Shown here: piece by piece, positions 36,501 to 47,408 of the stretch
Position numbering within the stretch: the stretch's first letter is position 1
How the letters are laid out: the number at the start of each line of letters is the position of its first letter
NCBI GenBank assembly: GCA_045837725.1
Contig: JBEWZL010000013.1
Location: forward strand, 248,001-312,000
Direction: 5' to 3'
DNA from: Vermamoeba vermiformis
Lineage: Eukaryota; Tubulinea; Echinamoebida
DNA length: 64,000 nt
Made by a program: the position numbers and the translations under genes
Notes under the pieces: model-generated
The model's database searches: none
Told to the model about the DNA's origin: nothing
The model's input: only the letters and a program-made list of their open reading frames with translations

Positions 36501-36845
36501 GACTTGGAAGAGAAACAACGTCTGGAGCGCGAGAAGAAAGAGCGCGAGTTGAAAGAAGAAGAAGAGCGTTTGAAGCGTGAGCAGCGCGAGAAACAAGAAG
36601 AAGAAGAGCGCAAGCGCATGGAAGAGATGCAGCGCAGACGCGAACAAGAGCGATTGATGCGCGAGCAACAGAGCGGTCAATCAGGCCCCGAGAGCAGCAG
36701 CGAGAGTGCGCACCAATCGACCATTCTGCAGAGCATGACTGAACAGAGCGAGATGTTGCACTCGTTTGAGCACCAGTTGATGGGCCACGGCTTGGACACG
36801 GAGACCAAACTGCCCCTCAAACCTGTCGACGATGAGGACTTGTAA
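33564..36845 (+). CDS. BET-family protein with a single bromodomain
   Basis: Nine exons (starts 33564, 33796, 33907, 34318, 34513, 35437, 35941, 36164, 36486) give about 946 residues. BET proteins bind acetylated histone tails and recruit transcription elongation factors. Order of parts: a Pro/Thr-rich N-terminus, a Lys-rich coiled segment, two AT-hook-like motifs (RGRGRPVGRPRG and KGVGRPPKAKRPPRP), and one bromodomain (PMSPPFNIPVD, IIKEPMDLGTI, acetyl-lysine-binding Asn in NALTYNAP). Then come the NET domain (MSYEEKCKLSDDINSL) and a Ser/Asp SEED-like tract. The C-terminal part (LQNVESWTALDE, then a Glu/Arg coiled coil) matches the BRD4/Fs(1)h C-terminal region. Animal BET proteins normally have two bromodomains; only one is encoded here. 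Confidence 0.92.
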
Positions 36846-37115
36846 GGGCCACTGTCGACTTGTATTGTAGTGTTCGCAGTAGTAAAGTCATTTGATCACA
36901 GCTAGAATTAACAATGTGTGGCTGCACTCCTGTACTCGTACATAATCACAGCTATAAATAGACACTCCTGTTCTTGTGCTGACTATCATGACGCGGTGAC
37001 GTGCAGAAATTTCGTGCAACATTTCACGTCCAAAAGATTTGTTGGACACAATTGTTACGGATACACTATTGTTATTATACTAGCTCTTGCTGCACTAGGT
37101 GTCCAGATCTTCGCA

Positions 37116-39029
37116 ATGACCTCCGAAGAGCGCACCAGTTTGTTGCAGGGCAGCAAGAGTTTGTCGTACATTGAAGATCCCAGTCGATTACCATCTTACG
37201 CCAGCCCTCGCAGCAATTATCGCACGATTAGTCGATATTCACTCAATGAAGATGCTGTTGAACACGAACATCGTTTCATTCCTCCATTCCACAGCAGCTT
37301 CACAAGCTTCACACTGCTGGATCCACCCCCAGAATTAATAGCCACTGGACCAGCGTTGCCCGTTACACAACCTAGTCAAGCTAATGAAGCTCCTAAATCA
37401 AATAGTGGCTCATTATTTTTAATGATATTTTTGAATTTTTTATCAAACGTCATGTTTAGCATTGTTTTGCCCACCTTGCCTTCATTTATCGCGAGTGTAA
37501 GTCATATTATAGGAGCGGTATATTGATATAGTCGCTCATAATCTTTGCATTGACACCTTGCAATTGATACACCTTCCTCGCAGGTTGGAGGCAATGTAGG
37601 TATAGTAGGCTGGGCTGTGTCAGTCAATTCATTTGGTACTTTCATATTCTCTCCTATTATGGGGCTGCTAGCTGATCGGATCGGATTCCGGTGGTATGTG
37701 ACCCTACACCGTAGCATGCCTGGCTTAACAATTATTCACGAAATACAAAAGGGTGTTTCTCGGCAGTCTAGTGCTCATGTTTGGAGGCAGTGTGTGGTAC
37801 TCGCTCTCCCCCGACATCTATCAACTGCTTGCGGCGCGGTTCATCGTGGGAGCAGCAGCAGCTAACTTCGCACCAGCGGGGGCCTATCTGTCCTATGCCA
37901 GCCAGTCCACTTCGCGCACTAAGATCATGGCTTGGAACTCTGCAGCTACCGTGCTCGGTTTTATCTGCGGCCCTGGTAAGTGACACGGACCAGTGATCAC
38001 GTGACACAGCGAATGACATGTTTGACAGCTTTCTCACTGCTCACTTCGTTCAAATTTGTCGAATTTCACATTGGCATCGTGCACTTTGACAGGTACGCAC
38101 ACATAGATACGAGTCAATGTCCAGCACTCACCTCGCTGCAGCAACACTGCGCCTGGCTACATCTCCGCGGTACTCTCGCTGATTGCCATGTTCTGCCTCA
38201 TTCCCTTCCAGGAAATTTCCAAGACTCAAGCGCAAGCAGCCGCAGCGCAGCAACAAGACCAGTCATGTACGTACTGCGTGCAGTGGATCGTGCGCACTAA
38301 TCTAACCCTCTCTCATAGTCCGCTCCTTGCGGTCCATCGCTAAAATCAGCAAGATGAAAGTGCCCATGCGCGGCATAGTCGTGCTGCTATTCAACTGCTT
38401 TGTATTCACCGCTGCATTCACCGTGTTCGAGACTACTGGCTCACTGTACACCAAGTACGACTTTGATTGGGACAATACGAAGACGAGTATATTGTACCTG
38501 GGCATCAGTCTCGTGTGTCTCGTGGCCCTCATGTCCCTGCAAGCAATAGTGATGTGTGCGCAAGAGCACGTGATGATGATCGTGTTCATGTTCGTCATGA
38601 CACTCGGCATGGGGCTGTTCATCAATTGGAATGCCTATGTCTCGTTCCCGGTCTTCCTCGTGGCAGTCACACTCGTCAGGTACGATGCAATCGACTCCAT
38701 CGCCGCGATGTATTTCTAACTCTACTCGCAGCATTGGTTATGCAGACAGTCAGGCCTTGCTATTGAGCATATTCGCAGCGCTGTTAGACTCGCAAGAACA
38801 AGGACTCATGATGGGCTGGTTGTCCTCGAGCAGCAGTGTGGCCCGCATGATCTGTCCCCCCGCTGCAAGTTACACTTATCAGTACCTCGGTGTCAATGCA
38901 CCGAATATTGTGTTCATAGCTACAACGGGCTTAATTCTGGTCTCGGATGTACTGACACTCACTACACTCAAACATCTCAAGGTGAGTGGCGACAAGAAGA
39001 AAGACCAAAGAGTATTTGGAGGTCACTAA
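37116..39029 (+). CDS. MFSD8-like major facilitator transporter
   Basis: Seven exons (37116-37496, 37584-37693, 37752-37975, 38029-38092, 38142-38266, 38319-38679, 38732-39029) give 520 residues. MFSD8/CLN7 is a lysosomal membrane channel or transporter. The N-terminal cytosolic part carries EERTSLL, an acidic dileucine signal for lysosome sorting. The MFS fold is supported by about 12 hydrophobic segments, GLLADRIGFRW (the loop 2-3 signature) and ARFIVGAAAANFAPAGAYLSYAS. The second half begins at MKVPMRGIVVLLF. A Met at 36918 is in frame but would add an unlikely Cys-rich leader. Assignment to MFSD8, as opposed to a related SPX-MFS type, rests on overall resemblance. Confidence 0.8.
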
Positions 39030-39250
39030 AAATGACAAACGTGTAATATATAAGATAAAAGTCAAATTCAGCTAATGAAATTTGCCTTCACCGCACAGAG
39101 AATTTTGACGGTCAAAAATCGGAATCTTTTTTTTGTCAGGTCAAATACAATTAAAATTTTAGTTCGGCGCTGTTTGAACGTAGTGTAAAGCTTGAATAGG
39201 ATTGCCCGCATACTTATTCAATTTAGTGATTATTTGTTTTCTATCACAAA

Positions 39251-40263
39251 ATGCAGGCAATTAAATGTGTCGTTGTCGGAGACGGTAAATCTAGATTTAA
39301 TTTAAAAAACTCAATAATCAAAATTAACTCCTTGTTTTTTAAATATATAGGTGCTGTTGGTAAAACCTGCATGTTAATGTCATTTTCGAACAATACATTC
39401 CCTCAGGATTATGTTCCAACGGTTTTTGATAATTACAATACAGCAATTATGGTTGATGAAACTCCTTACAACCTTGGACTTTGGGATACTGCAGGTAACA
39501 AATTAATATTATGTTTTTTACTCGTTATATTATTGTTATTTATTCCTTCAACGAAAAACCGAAAGCTTGCGAAACTAACCGATTCGATTTGATTCATCTT
39601 AGGTCAAGAAGAATATGACCGCTTACGAGCATTATGCTACCCACAAACAGATGTATTTTTAATGTGCTTTGCGATTATTAGTCCTAGCTCCTTCGAGAAT
39701 ATTAAAATAAGGGTGAGTTGCTATTATTTTTTTTAACTAAATTTCTAAACCGAAGAAAAATGATTATGATTCATTGATTTGCATTCAATTATAATATTAT
39801 ATTGATTCTATTTTTACGTAGTGGTGGCCTGAAATTAAACACCACTGTCCCGACACTCCGTACGTGTTAGTTGGTACCAAGCTAGATCTGCGCGAAGACA
39901 GTGCGACCTTGGCTGAATTGGCCAAAACAAATCAAAAGCCGATCACTACTGAACAGGTGCGTACGACTAGTCCTATATAGACAAATACTGAGGTGACGCA
40001 TGACATGATCCCCTCTCGTTCTGTGCTCGGTGCCACTGACATTAACCACGTGACTGACACAGGGCGAACAACTCTGCAAGGACATTAGAGCTGCGAGTTA
40101 CATCGAGTGCAGTGCCCTGACACAAAAGGGCCTCAAGACAGTGTTCGACGAAGCAGCGCGTTCAGTCGTGCGCTTGTTGCATCCCCCCGCGGACAGCAAC
40201 GGCTCCAACGGCAGTGCTGCAGTGCAGGGACGAAAGCGACGACGCGCCTGCACGCTCTTGTAA
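39251..40263 (+). CDS. Rac-type Rho GTPase
   Basis: Five exons (39251-39284, 39351-39494, 39603-39712, 39822-39956, 40063-40263) give 207 residues. Rac proteins switch actin assembly and NADPH oxidase-like effectors at the plasma membrane. The start [17 protein letters not shown] is typical of Rac. Switch I is PTVFDNYNT and switch II is [13 protein letters not shown]. The base-binding motifs are GTKLDL and ECSALTQ. The C-terminus has a polybasic stretch (RKRRRA) and the CaaX box CTLL, which favours geranylgeranylation. The phase-1 split after the first Gly of the P-loop follows animal Rac genes. The tail has an extra Ser/Asn/Gly insert. Confidence 0.95.
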
Positions 40264-40632
40264 ATTACTCGCCCCACCACCCCCTCCCCACCCGCAGTCA
40301 CTGGCCACTAGTGTCTGCACCCCCCTAGCGATAGTTATATTTATGAATCAATGCCACCCCACCCCCCTCGCACTCCTTTTAATCAAACAATTAATATCAA
40401 TCCTCGCCCCTCCCACTGACAGAAATTAATGCTATTTTATTCTTGTTGTGTTATATCATTGACTAGGGACCGATTATTATGCACCCCTCTCTATGCAATG
40501 ACTACTTCTTGTAAATAAAGCAATGTGTTCTACTCTAGCGCCGCTACCACTCAATGCACCTGTACCCGTGCAGTCCTCACTCCTCCGTGTCAAGGGGGCA
40601 GTGCTCACTCCTCCGTGTCAAGGGGGCAGTCC
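40264..40632. other. Convergent intergenic region with 28-bp tandem repeat
   Basis: It holds the 3' untranslated parts of Rac (+) and of the mitochondrial protein gene (-). The Rac side is rich in C and T runs. AATAAA-like signals lie near 40513. The right end is a 28-bp tandem repeat, described separately. No open frame is convincing. Confidence 0.6.
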
Positions 40633-40648
40633 TCACTCCTCCATATCC
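40570..40648. repeat. 28-bp tandem repeat over a gene's stop codon
   Basis: The word CAGTCCTCACTCCTCC (one copy has GTG for GTC) begins at 40571, 40599 and 40627, so the period is 28 bp with about 2.7 units. On the minus strand each unit carries GGAGGAGTGA. The rightmost unit supplies the last codons and stop of the mitochondrial protein gene. Confidence 0.8.
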
Positions 40649-41271
40649 CCGTGCAGTGCGCGCAGTTCGTGCTGCAAGTAGCGCAGTGTCTTGCTCTTGC
40701 TCAGCACTAGGGTCGCACCGCCTGGTACGCAGTGGTCAGTAGTGTGCAGCAACAGTGCAAGACATACCTCCGCACCACGTGAGATTGACGGCATCAGTGG
40801 GCACTAAGAACTCAGGGTACTGCGCTTGTTCTTGCCTGCTCGCTTGCATCAGCGACGCGAATTTCTGAGCACGTGTCAGCGTGTTGTGTGGAAAGATACG
40901 CACCTTACTGTGAACTGCGGTGTTATTTCACTGTATTCTAGCCGTATTTTATCTTCTGTTACTTCAATGTGGCGCAGTTTGCTGTTGCGATCTGGATTTA
41001 ATATAATATTCTCTCGCAATTCGGAGCTAATTTCGCCAGCGAGTAAATTAACCAACACATCTGTTCGTGTAATTTTTTCAAAAATTGCCACGGCTCTATC
41101 AGCTTGTTTTGGCGCCGTGTCACCGAGATCGGGCCTAGATCCAGAATTGCAATATGTTCTATTGGCTATACATGCACGCGAATTGCGGTTAAATACAACG
41201 AGTTTGGTGATATGTTGTGTATTTAGCTTCTTGCTGTTGGATAAAAGTGTAGACAGAGTTTGGCGCAACAT
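40633..41271 (-). CDS. Predicted mitochondrial protein, family unknown
   Basis: Three exons (41271-40909, 40864-40768, 40721-40633) give 182 residues. The N-terminus (MLRQTLSTLLSNSKKLNTQH) is a typical amphipathic mitochondrial presequence, and a second Arg/Asn-rich stretch follows. The body is helical and charged (ADRAVAIFEKITRTDVLVNLL). The last exons encode QASRQEQAQYPEF and a Lys/Leu-rich end closing in Met-Glu-Glu. No family was recognised. The start is divergent from the PB1 gene by 239 bp. The stop lies inside a 28-bp tandem repeat. Confidence 0.6.
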
Positions 41272-41510
41272 CTGGACGAGTAGAGCTTACTTCAGCTCAG
41301 AGCATGTGTAATTGCGAGGCACCTTATGCAACGATTGCGTTGTTGTAAATGCCGTATTGTTGCAGGTATTCAGCAGCTTTTGCGCGATATTTCCTCATTT
41401 TTTCTCCGCGAGAAAACTGTGGCTGCAATTTCTGGGCCATTCAACACACAACGCCAAAACTCAGCACCACACGTCCCGCTTTATTGTCATTACAGTGCAT
41501 ATTACCCACG

Positions 41511-42598
41511 ATGCCCCTCATTGTAAAGATTAAGTACGGCACTGAAATTAGAAGATTCACCTTGCAAGACCCCATCTCTTACAACGTGCTTTGTCGCACT
41601 CTAACGGAGTTATTTCCGCACAACAATATCACATTTTCGGATAGCTACACTATAAAGGTAGGTTGCTTATGGAGTTCTTCGAATTACCAATTCAGATTCG
41701 GAAATTGACTTTTAATTTTTAGTATTTTGATGACGAGGGAGATTTAGTGAGCATTGAAACGGACGAGGAATTATACGAAGCAAGTAGATTAGCAAAATCT
41801 CACAGCAATGTTTTGCGCTTGGAATTGTTCGTGAAGCGCGATCATGCCAAGACCAATCCATCGCGCCCCATCCGCGAAGAGAACGTTGAAATGAGTGTTT
41901 CAGCGAGTGAACTGGACAATTCATTGGCACCTCTCACTGACAGCATTAAATGCTCGTCTATCTACGCCAGTCAATTGCCCGTGCTGCCACAAACGCTCAA
42001 GCGCGCTGCATCTACCGGTACGTGCCCTCACCAGCCAGTGCCACGCACTCGCAGTACTGACCAGTGTGCTGTTCTAGAGCCCACGCCAGCCCCCGAGCCC
42101 AAGAAGCAGCGCATGGACGAGTCCTTGAGTGCCAGTCGTCGCGGTGCCCTGACGCAGAGCTGTGCCCTGATGAGCTCGCAGATCAAAGACGAGTGCGCGG
42201 AACTGAGCAGCCGCACAGCGAGTGACTGCAACACCGCGGCACAACTCATCTCCTCGCAGTGTCGTGTCAGCAGCGAACAGATGGCCAGTGCCATGCGCGG
42301 ACACGAGAGCACCGCACACCTGGCGCAGAGCACGAGTGAGCACTGTCAACAGCTCTCGCACGAGATCTCCAAGCAGTGCGAGCTCGCGGTGAATGCCACC
42401 AGTCAGCTGTCGCGCGCAGAGAGTGACAGCACGAGTCAGTCCACGCAAGAACTGTCCAATCAGATTGCGCGCTTGATGCTCGGTGCGCAGGCTGAAGATG
42501 TGCAGCAAGCACAGCTCGTCAAACAACTCTCCTCGCAGACCAAGGCCGATTGTCTCAAGCACGCGGACAGCATTGTCGCGACTATCATGGCCCTCTAA
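41511..42598 (+). CDS. PB1-domain protein (TFG/NBR1-like N-terminus)
   Basis: Three exons (41511-41657, 41723-42017, 42078-42598) give 320 residues. Residues 1-90 form a PB1 domain: a basic first strand (IVKIKYGTEIRRF) and the acidic OPCA motif DDEGDLVSIETDEEL. It could pair both ways (type I/II). Such domains build scaffolds in autophagy (p62, NBR1), ER export (TFG) and kinase signalling. The rest has a Pro/Lys segment and then a Ser/Gln/Cys-rich region without charge clusters. The second intron (60 bp, no stop, multiple of three) could be retained without breaking the frame. Confidence 0.75.
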
Positions 42599-42857
42599 GC
42601 ACTCGCGAGTGTGTAGCTGGATGTGACCCAAAATTTTGTAAATATCGTGTACGAACTGTAGAATTACTTTGTATAAATGTACAAATTTTGACTGTAATCA
42701 CCGTGATTCAGTGAATGGAGTTGGTGCCGATCATCTACCAGGGCTCTGCAAATAACACGTGAAAATTATTTCTGTCAATCATTCGCTACGAGAACAAGCG
42801 CAACAATACTCGTGATTTGTATATAGTGACGTCATATTATTGTAGTGCCGGCTCGCG

Positions 42858-45042
42858 ATGATTACATTTCAACTCTTTGTAACTGTCGCGTTGTGCTCGC
42901 TGATCGCCGCGCTGTTTCTGCGGATGTTGCGATCTGGTTCTCAGCCGTCAAAAGGAAGCGTCTCCACCATCAAAGAAAATACTCCTATAAATAACAATAC
43001 TAGTCCATCATCCACTGATTCATTGAAGACCTCACAACCCAAATCCCTTACGATCGTGTACGCCACTCAAACAGGCACGAGCAAAGTCTACGCGGACAAA
43101 TTAGCCGCAGCAGCCCAGTCCTTGAATATAGAGGTAGGTGCATATTTAGTGGTGTTCAGGGGAATTATAATTATAATTATTTTTTCTCATTAATTTCTCT
43201 GCCGCCGAACAACACCCTTGTACCCAATCCATATAACTCACACGCACGTATTGTCGCAGAATATTAAAGTGCAAGACATGGCTGAACTCGATCCAGATGA
43301 GATCACAGCTCTGCGCGGTGAACAAGCCGTGCTGGTGCTCATCGTCAGGTACGCACACAATATTGCTCAAACACTCACTCACACTGTGCAGTACGTGGCA
43401 GGACGGTGGTGCCCCGCCCAATGCTGAGCCCCTCGCGCGCTGGTTGCGTGAAGAAGCACGTGATTTCCGCGTGTCAAAGACGCACCTCGCTGGTGTCAAG
43501 TGTGCCGTGCTGGGACTCGGCAATTCTATTTATGGCAGCACCTTATTTGGCAAGGCAGCACGTGATCTCGACCACGCCCTGCGCGCACTCTCAGCGACAT
43601 CGGTGCTGCCAGTCGCGGTGCTGGATCAAGACAGCGGCACAGATCTGGCCGTGCAGTACCAGACGTGGCAAGACAAGCTGTTGCGCGCACTGAGCGAGCA
43701 CACGACACACACTGCTGTGCGCGCGCGAGTGACGACCGAGGACGAGGAGCTGCTGGAGTCTTCGAGCGATGAGGAGGGCGAGACTGAGCCCATGCTGGAC
43801 CTCGAAGACCTCGGTGGTGCACTGCAACAGGCGAGCAAGAAGAGTCGCGACGAGGACATTGTGATCACTTCACGCGACGAGCTCAAGCTGCTGCAGAAAG
43901 AGATGGTCACGCCCTCACTCGCCAAGTCCCTCACCAAGCAGGGCTACAAGCTGATTGGCTCGCACAGCGGTGTCAAGTTGTGTCGCTGGACCAAGGCCAT
44001 GCTGCGCGGTCGTGGCGGCTGTTACAAGCACAGCTTCTACGGCATCACGTCCTATCAGTGCATGGAGATGACGCCCTCCCTCGCGTGTGCCAACAAGTGC
44101 ATCTTCTGCTGGCGACACCACAAGAATCCAGTCGGCAAGGGCTGGCGCTGGAAGGTCGATGCCCCCGAGTACCTCTACGACCAGGCCATTGCCCTGCACC
44201 GCGCCATGATCCGCGAGTGTCGAGGTGTGCCCGGTGTGAGTGCTGAACGCTTGGCTGAAGCAGACATGCCACGCCACTGCGCGCTGAGCTTGGTGGGTGA
44301 GCCGATCATCTATCCGTACATCAACGAGTTCATCGATCTGCTGCACAAGAATCACATCTCCTCGTTCATGGTCACCAATGCACAGTTCCCAGACAAGATT
44401 GATGAGCTCAAGCCCGTCACACAGCTCTACATCAGTGTGGACGCAGCGACCAAAGAGAGTTTGAAAGCAGTCGACAGACCGCTGTTCGATGACTTTTGGG
44501 AGCGCTTCTTGGCCTCAATCGACTCCCTCGCCAAGAAGGGTCAGCGCACAGTGTTCCGCTTGACGCTGATCAAGGAGTGGAACATGGCTGAGGTGCACAA
44601 CTACGCCTCACTCATTGCACGCGGCAAGCCAGACTTTGTGGAGATCAAAGGTGTCACTTACTGCGGCACATCCAAGGCCTCACCGCTGAAGATCAGCAAC
44701 ACACCCTTCCACGAAGAGGTGGTCAAGTTCACGCAACAGATCTGCGATGAAGCGAACAAGATTCTCGGCGAGGACAACTTCTACGACCTCGCGTGTGAAC
44801 ACGAGCACAGCACTTGCATGCTGCTGGCCAACACCAAGAAGTTTAAAGTCGATGGTGAGTGGTACACGTGGATTGACTACGACAAGTTCCACGAGCTGGT
44901 GGACACCAACACACCCTTCTCGAGCGAGGACTATCGTGCCCCCACGCCTTCGTGGGCTGTGTTTGGCAGCAAGGAGCACGGTTTTGATCCTGAAGAGACG
45001 CGCTTTCAACGCAAGAAGAAGCCCCCGACTCAAGGCTGTTAA
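42858..45042 (+). CDS. TYW1: tRNA 4-demethylwyosine synthase
   Basis: Three exons (42858-43133, 43260-43348, 43392-45042) give 671 residues. TYW1 condenses pyruvate with N1-methylguanosine-37 of tRNA-Phe, the second step of wybutosine synthesis. An N-terminal hydrophobic segment (MITFQLFVTVALCSLIAALF) suggests an ER-type membrane anchor. A flavodoxin domain follows (IVYATQTGTSKVYAD, then VLGLGNSIYG). The radical SAM domain has C353-x3-C357-x2-C360 in CANKCIFCWRHHKNPVG, then SLVGEPIIYP and FVEIKGVTYCG. The wybutosine-type C-terminal part (HEHSTCMLLANTKKF) completes the family pattern. Length is near human TYW1 (732). Confidence 0.97.
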
Positions 45043-45103
45043 TTGAGTCATCTTGTATTTAGTTTTCGAAAGTAAATTTACAGTTAAAGTAGCTACAGCT
45101 ATA

Positions 45104-47190
45104 TTACAGGAAGTTGAGGTCAGTTTGATACAATCCAATCGCCATCAAGCAGACTTGATCGCGTTTGAACGTCGCATCTGTGATAAAATCTTCTTTGTTT
45201 GAGAACACAAACACCTTGTGACGCGTGGTGAGGGTGAAGAGCTCAGCCTGATCAATAATGCATATTAATACACGTAGTTGCGCGTACAATACCTACCTTG
45301 CCACTCTGATGCAAGTAGTACAACAGATTTTCACACTGTGCTTCAGAGCCAGGCCGCGGTGTCAATTTGAGGATGGTCTTGATGATGCTCGTGTTGGCAG
45401 CGATGGTTTTGACTGTGTTGATAGGCACCACACTCATCAGCTCCAGCTGTGCGGGCCTAATGTTCCTGTTAAACAACGCCGTCGTGAGTGGGATTCGACT
45501 TACATCTCGAGCTTGGGTCCAGAGACAGTGACCATGTCCAGCACGCAGATCAGTTTGTTGTGCTTGGTCAGTTCGAGCATTGGTGCTGCATTGAGGAGTT
45601 GATAGCTCTGCTGCACCTTCGACACTGTCAGCTCACTACTCGCAGGCTGAGGTGGTGGCGGTGGCGGTGCGCTGAGAGTGGGTGCGCTGAGAGTGGGTGC
45701 GGTGCTGGGTGGTGAATAGCGCTGCGAGTAGCGCATCTTGTCTCTGTCGGGTGATCTGTCGCGATAAGTGCGTGACGTGCGCAGTGGTGAGGGTGAGCGG
45801 CGGTGCGAGGAGTGCGGTGAGGGCGAGCGACGATCAGACCACGTGCGCGAAGAGTGATAGGGCGAGTGTCGCGAGCGCGGTGGTGAGGGTGAGCGGCGGT
45901 CAGGGGTGCGCGAGTAGAGTGAGCGCGAGTCTCGCAAGTCACGTGGCTTGTCTTTTTCACGCGAATTGCGATTGCGAGGGCGGAATGAGTCACGTGATCC
46001 GTCGTATGAACCACGTCCTCGGCCACGTCCTCTGAACCCTCCACGTGAAGGCGGAGGAGTGACGCGCTGTTTGAGCTCTTTGACCTGTGCATCGTTGTAG
46101 CCCATGTCGAACAGGTCCCACTCGTCCATGGCAGCCAGGCGTTCAATCTCCGCGCTGTCTGTGGGCAGTGAGAGCCCTGGCGCGACTTCTCCCTCGTCAC
46201 TGACACTCGGGGCAGGGAGTGGCACGGGCTCCACTGGCACCTGATTGGTCAGTTCAGCGATCAGATTGGGCGTGTAGTTGGGCAGGCGCGGGTCGAGTGG
46301 ATTGGTGTACACTGTGCTTGTCGTGCTGCTAGTGACAGGTGTCACCGTCGAGGGTTGTTCCGCGACAATGTTAATGTTGACACTTTTGACACGTTGACAC
46401 TTGCCGCAGAGACAGTACATGCGCGACAGCACTTGAATGTCGGGCTGACAGCTCGCGTGATAGGCCGCACAGCAGTCAAAGCAGTACAAGAGGGGCTGAC
46501 CGGATTTGGCGCCTTCACCGCGGCACACTTGACACACGTGGCGCGGACAAATAAATGTTCCGCTCTCTTTTCCTGTTTTGGTCAAGCTGTTGCTGCGCAC
46601 ACAACTCTCGTGATAAAATTTGCCGCAAATGAGCAGACAACACTTCTGCGGGGGCGAGGGGTCACTCGTGTCGTGACAGATGAAGCACGTGCGCGTGTTG
46701 TTGAGGCACTCGTTGCAGTAGTAGTGCGCGGTGTGATCTGGCGCGAGATTGAGACAGCTGCGGTGATAGGCACGGCGACAGGACCCGAGACAATATAGCA
46801 GATCTGTGTCTCTGCGACAAATGTTGCAAATATCATCGGCCTATTGTGGGTATAGAGGCATTAATAGGAGAGTTAAAAGGTTGTGTTAAGTACTCACTCC
46901 TGAAGGTGGATCTGCAGTACGTGCTTTCTTGTTCGACTCTGTTTCTGCTGGCAGTGACTCAACCTCCTAGACCAGAATATAGTTGAGTAATAGGGACTAA
47001 TAATAGGCCTTATTTGGACTCACCGAAATCGTTCGCTTGCGAGAATCGTTTAGGTCTGAAAAAATAATTAATATTTTATTAAAAATAATTCGCTAATGCG
47101 CGTAATCATCTTATTATAGCGCTGAAATGATATGAACACTTAAAAGAAAATATTTAGCGGATTTATTATCGAGTTTTGCGTACCAGACAT
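45104..47190 (-). CDS. NSD-like PHD-finger protein with RS-rich region
   Basis: Six exons (47190-47184, 47055-47024, 46966-46898, 46840-45504, 45456-45297, 45247-45104) give 582 residues. The N-terminal third holds consecutive Cys/His fingers: ADDICNICRRD, CFICHD, then FYHESC and ICPRHVCQVCRGEG. Their order and spacing resemble the PHD cluster of NSD histone methyltransferases, but no SET or PWWP domain follows. The middle is a Ser/Arg/Pro tract (RRSPSPPRSRHS type) typical of splicing-linked nuclear proteins. The C-terminal 150 residues form an unassigned globular domain. An in-frame Met at 47331 would add a hydrophobic leader and is judged less likely. Confidence 0.75.
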
Positions 47191-47408
47191 TTTAAGTGTC
47201 AAGCATTGGATGGGGGCCGTACAGGATAATATGCAGATAATAGCTCCTCCTACAATATAGATAGTTTGACTACCTGCCTCGTGTTCAGTACACACAATTG
47301 GAACAAAGTAATTTGATCGAGAATTCGACATTTTAATTCAACCAAGCCACTCAAGCAACACGACGCAGCCTCGTTTATAGTGCCCAATATAATTATACAT
47401 CATATACT
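47191..47408. promoter_or_regulatory. Divergent promoter region, PHD gene / GGPP synthase
   Basis: A 218-bp AT-rich spacer between divergent starts. No CACGTG or clear TATA box was seen. Confidence 0.35.
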
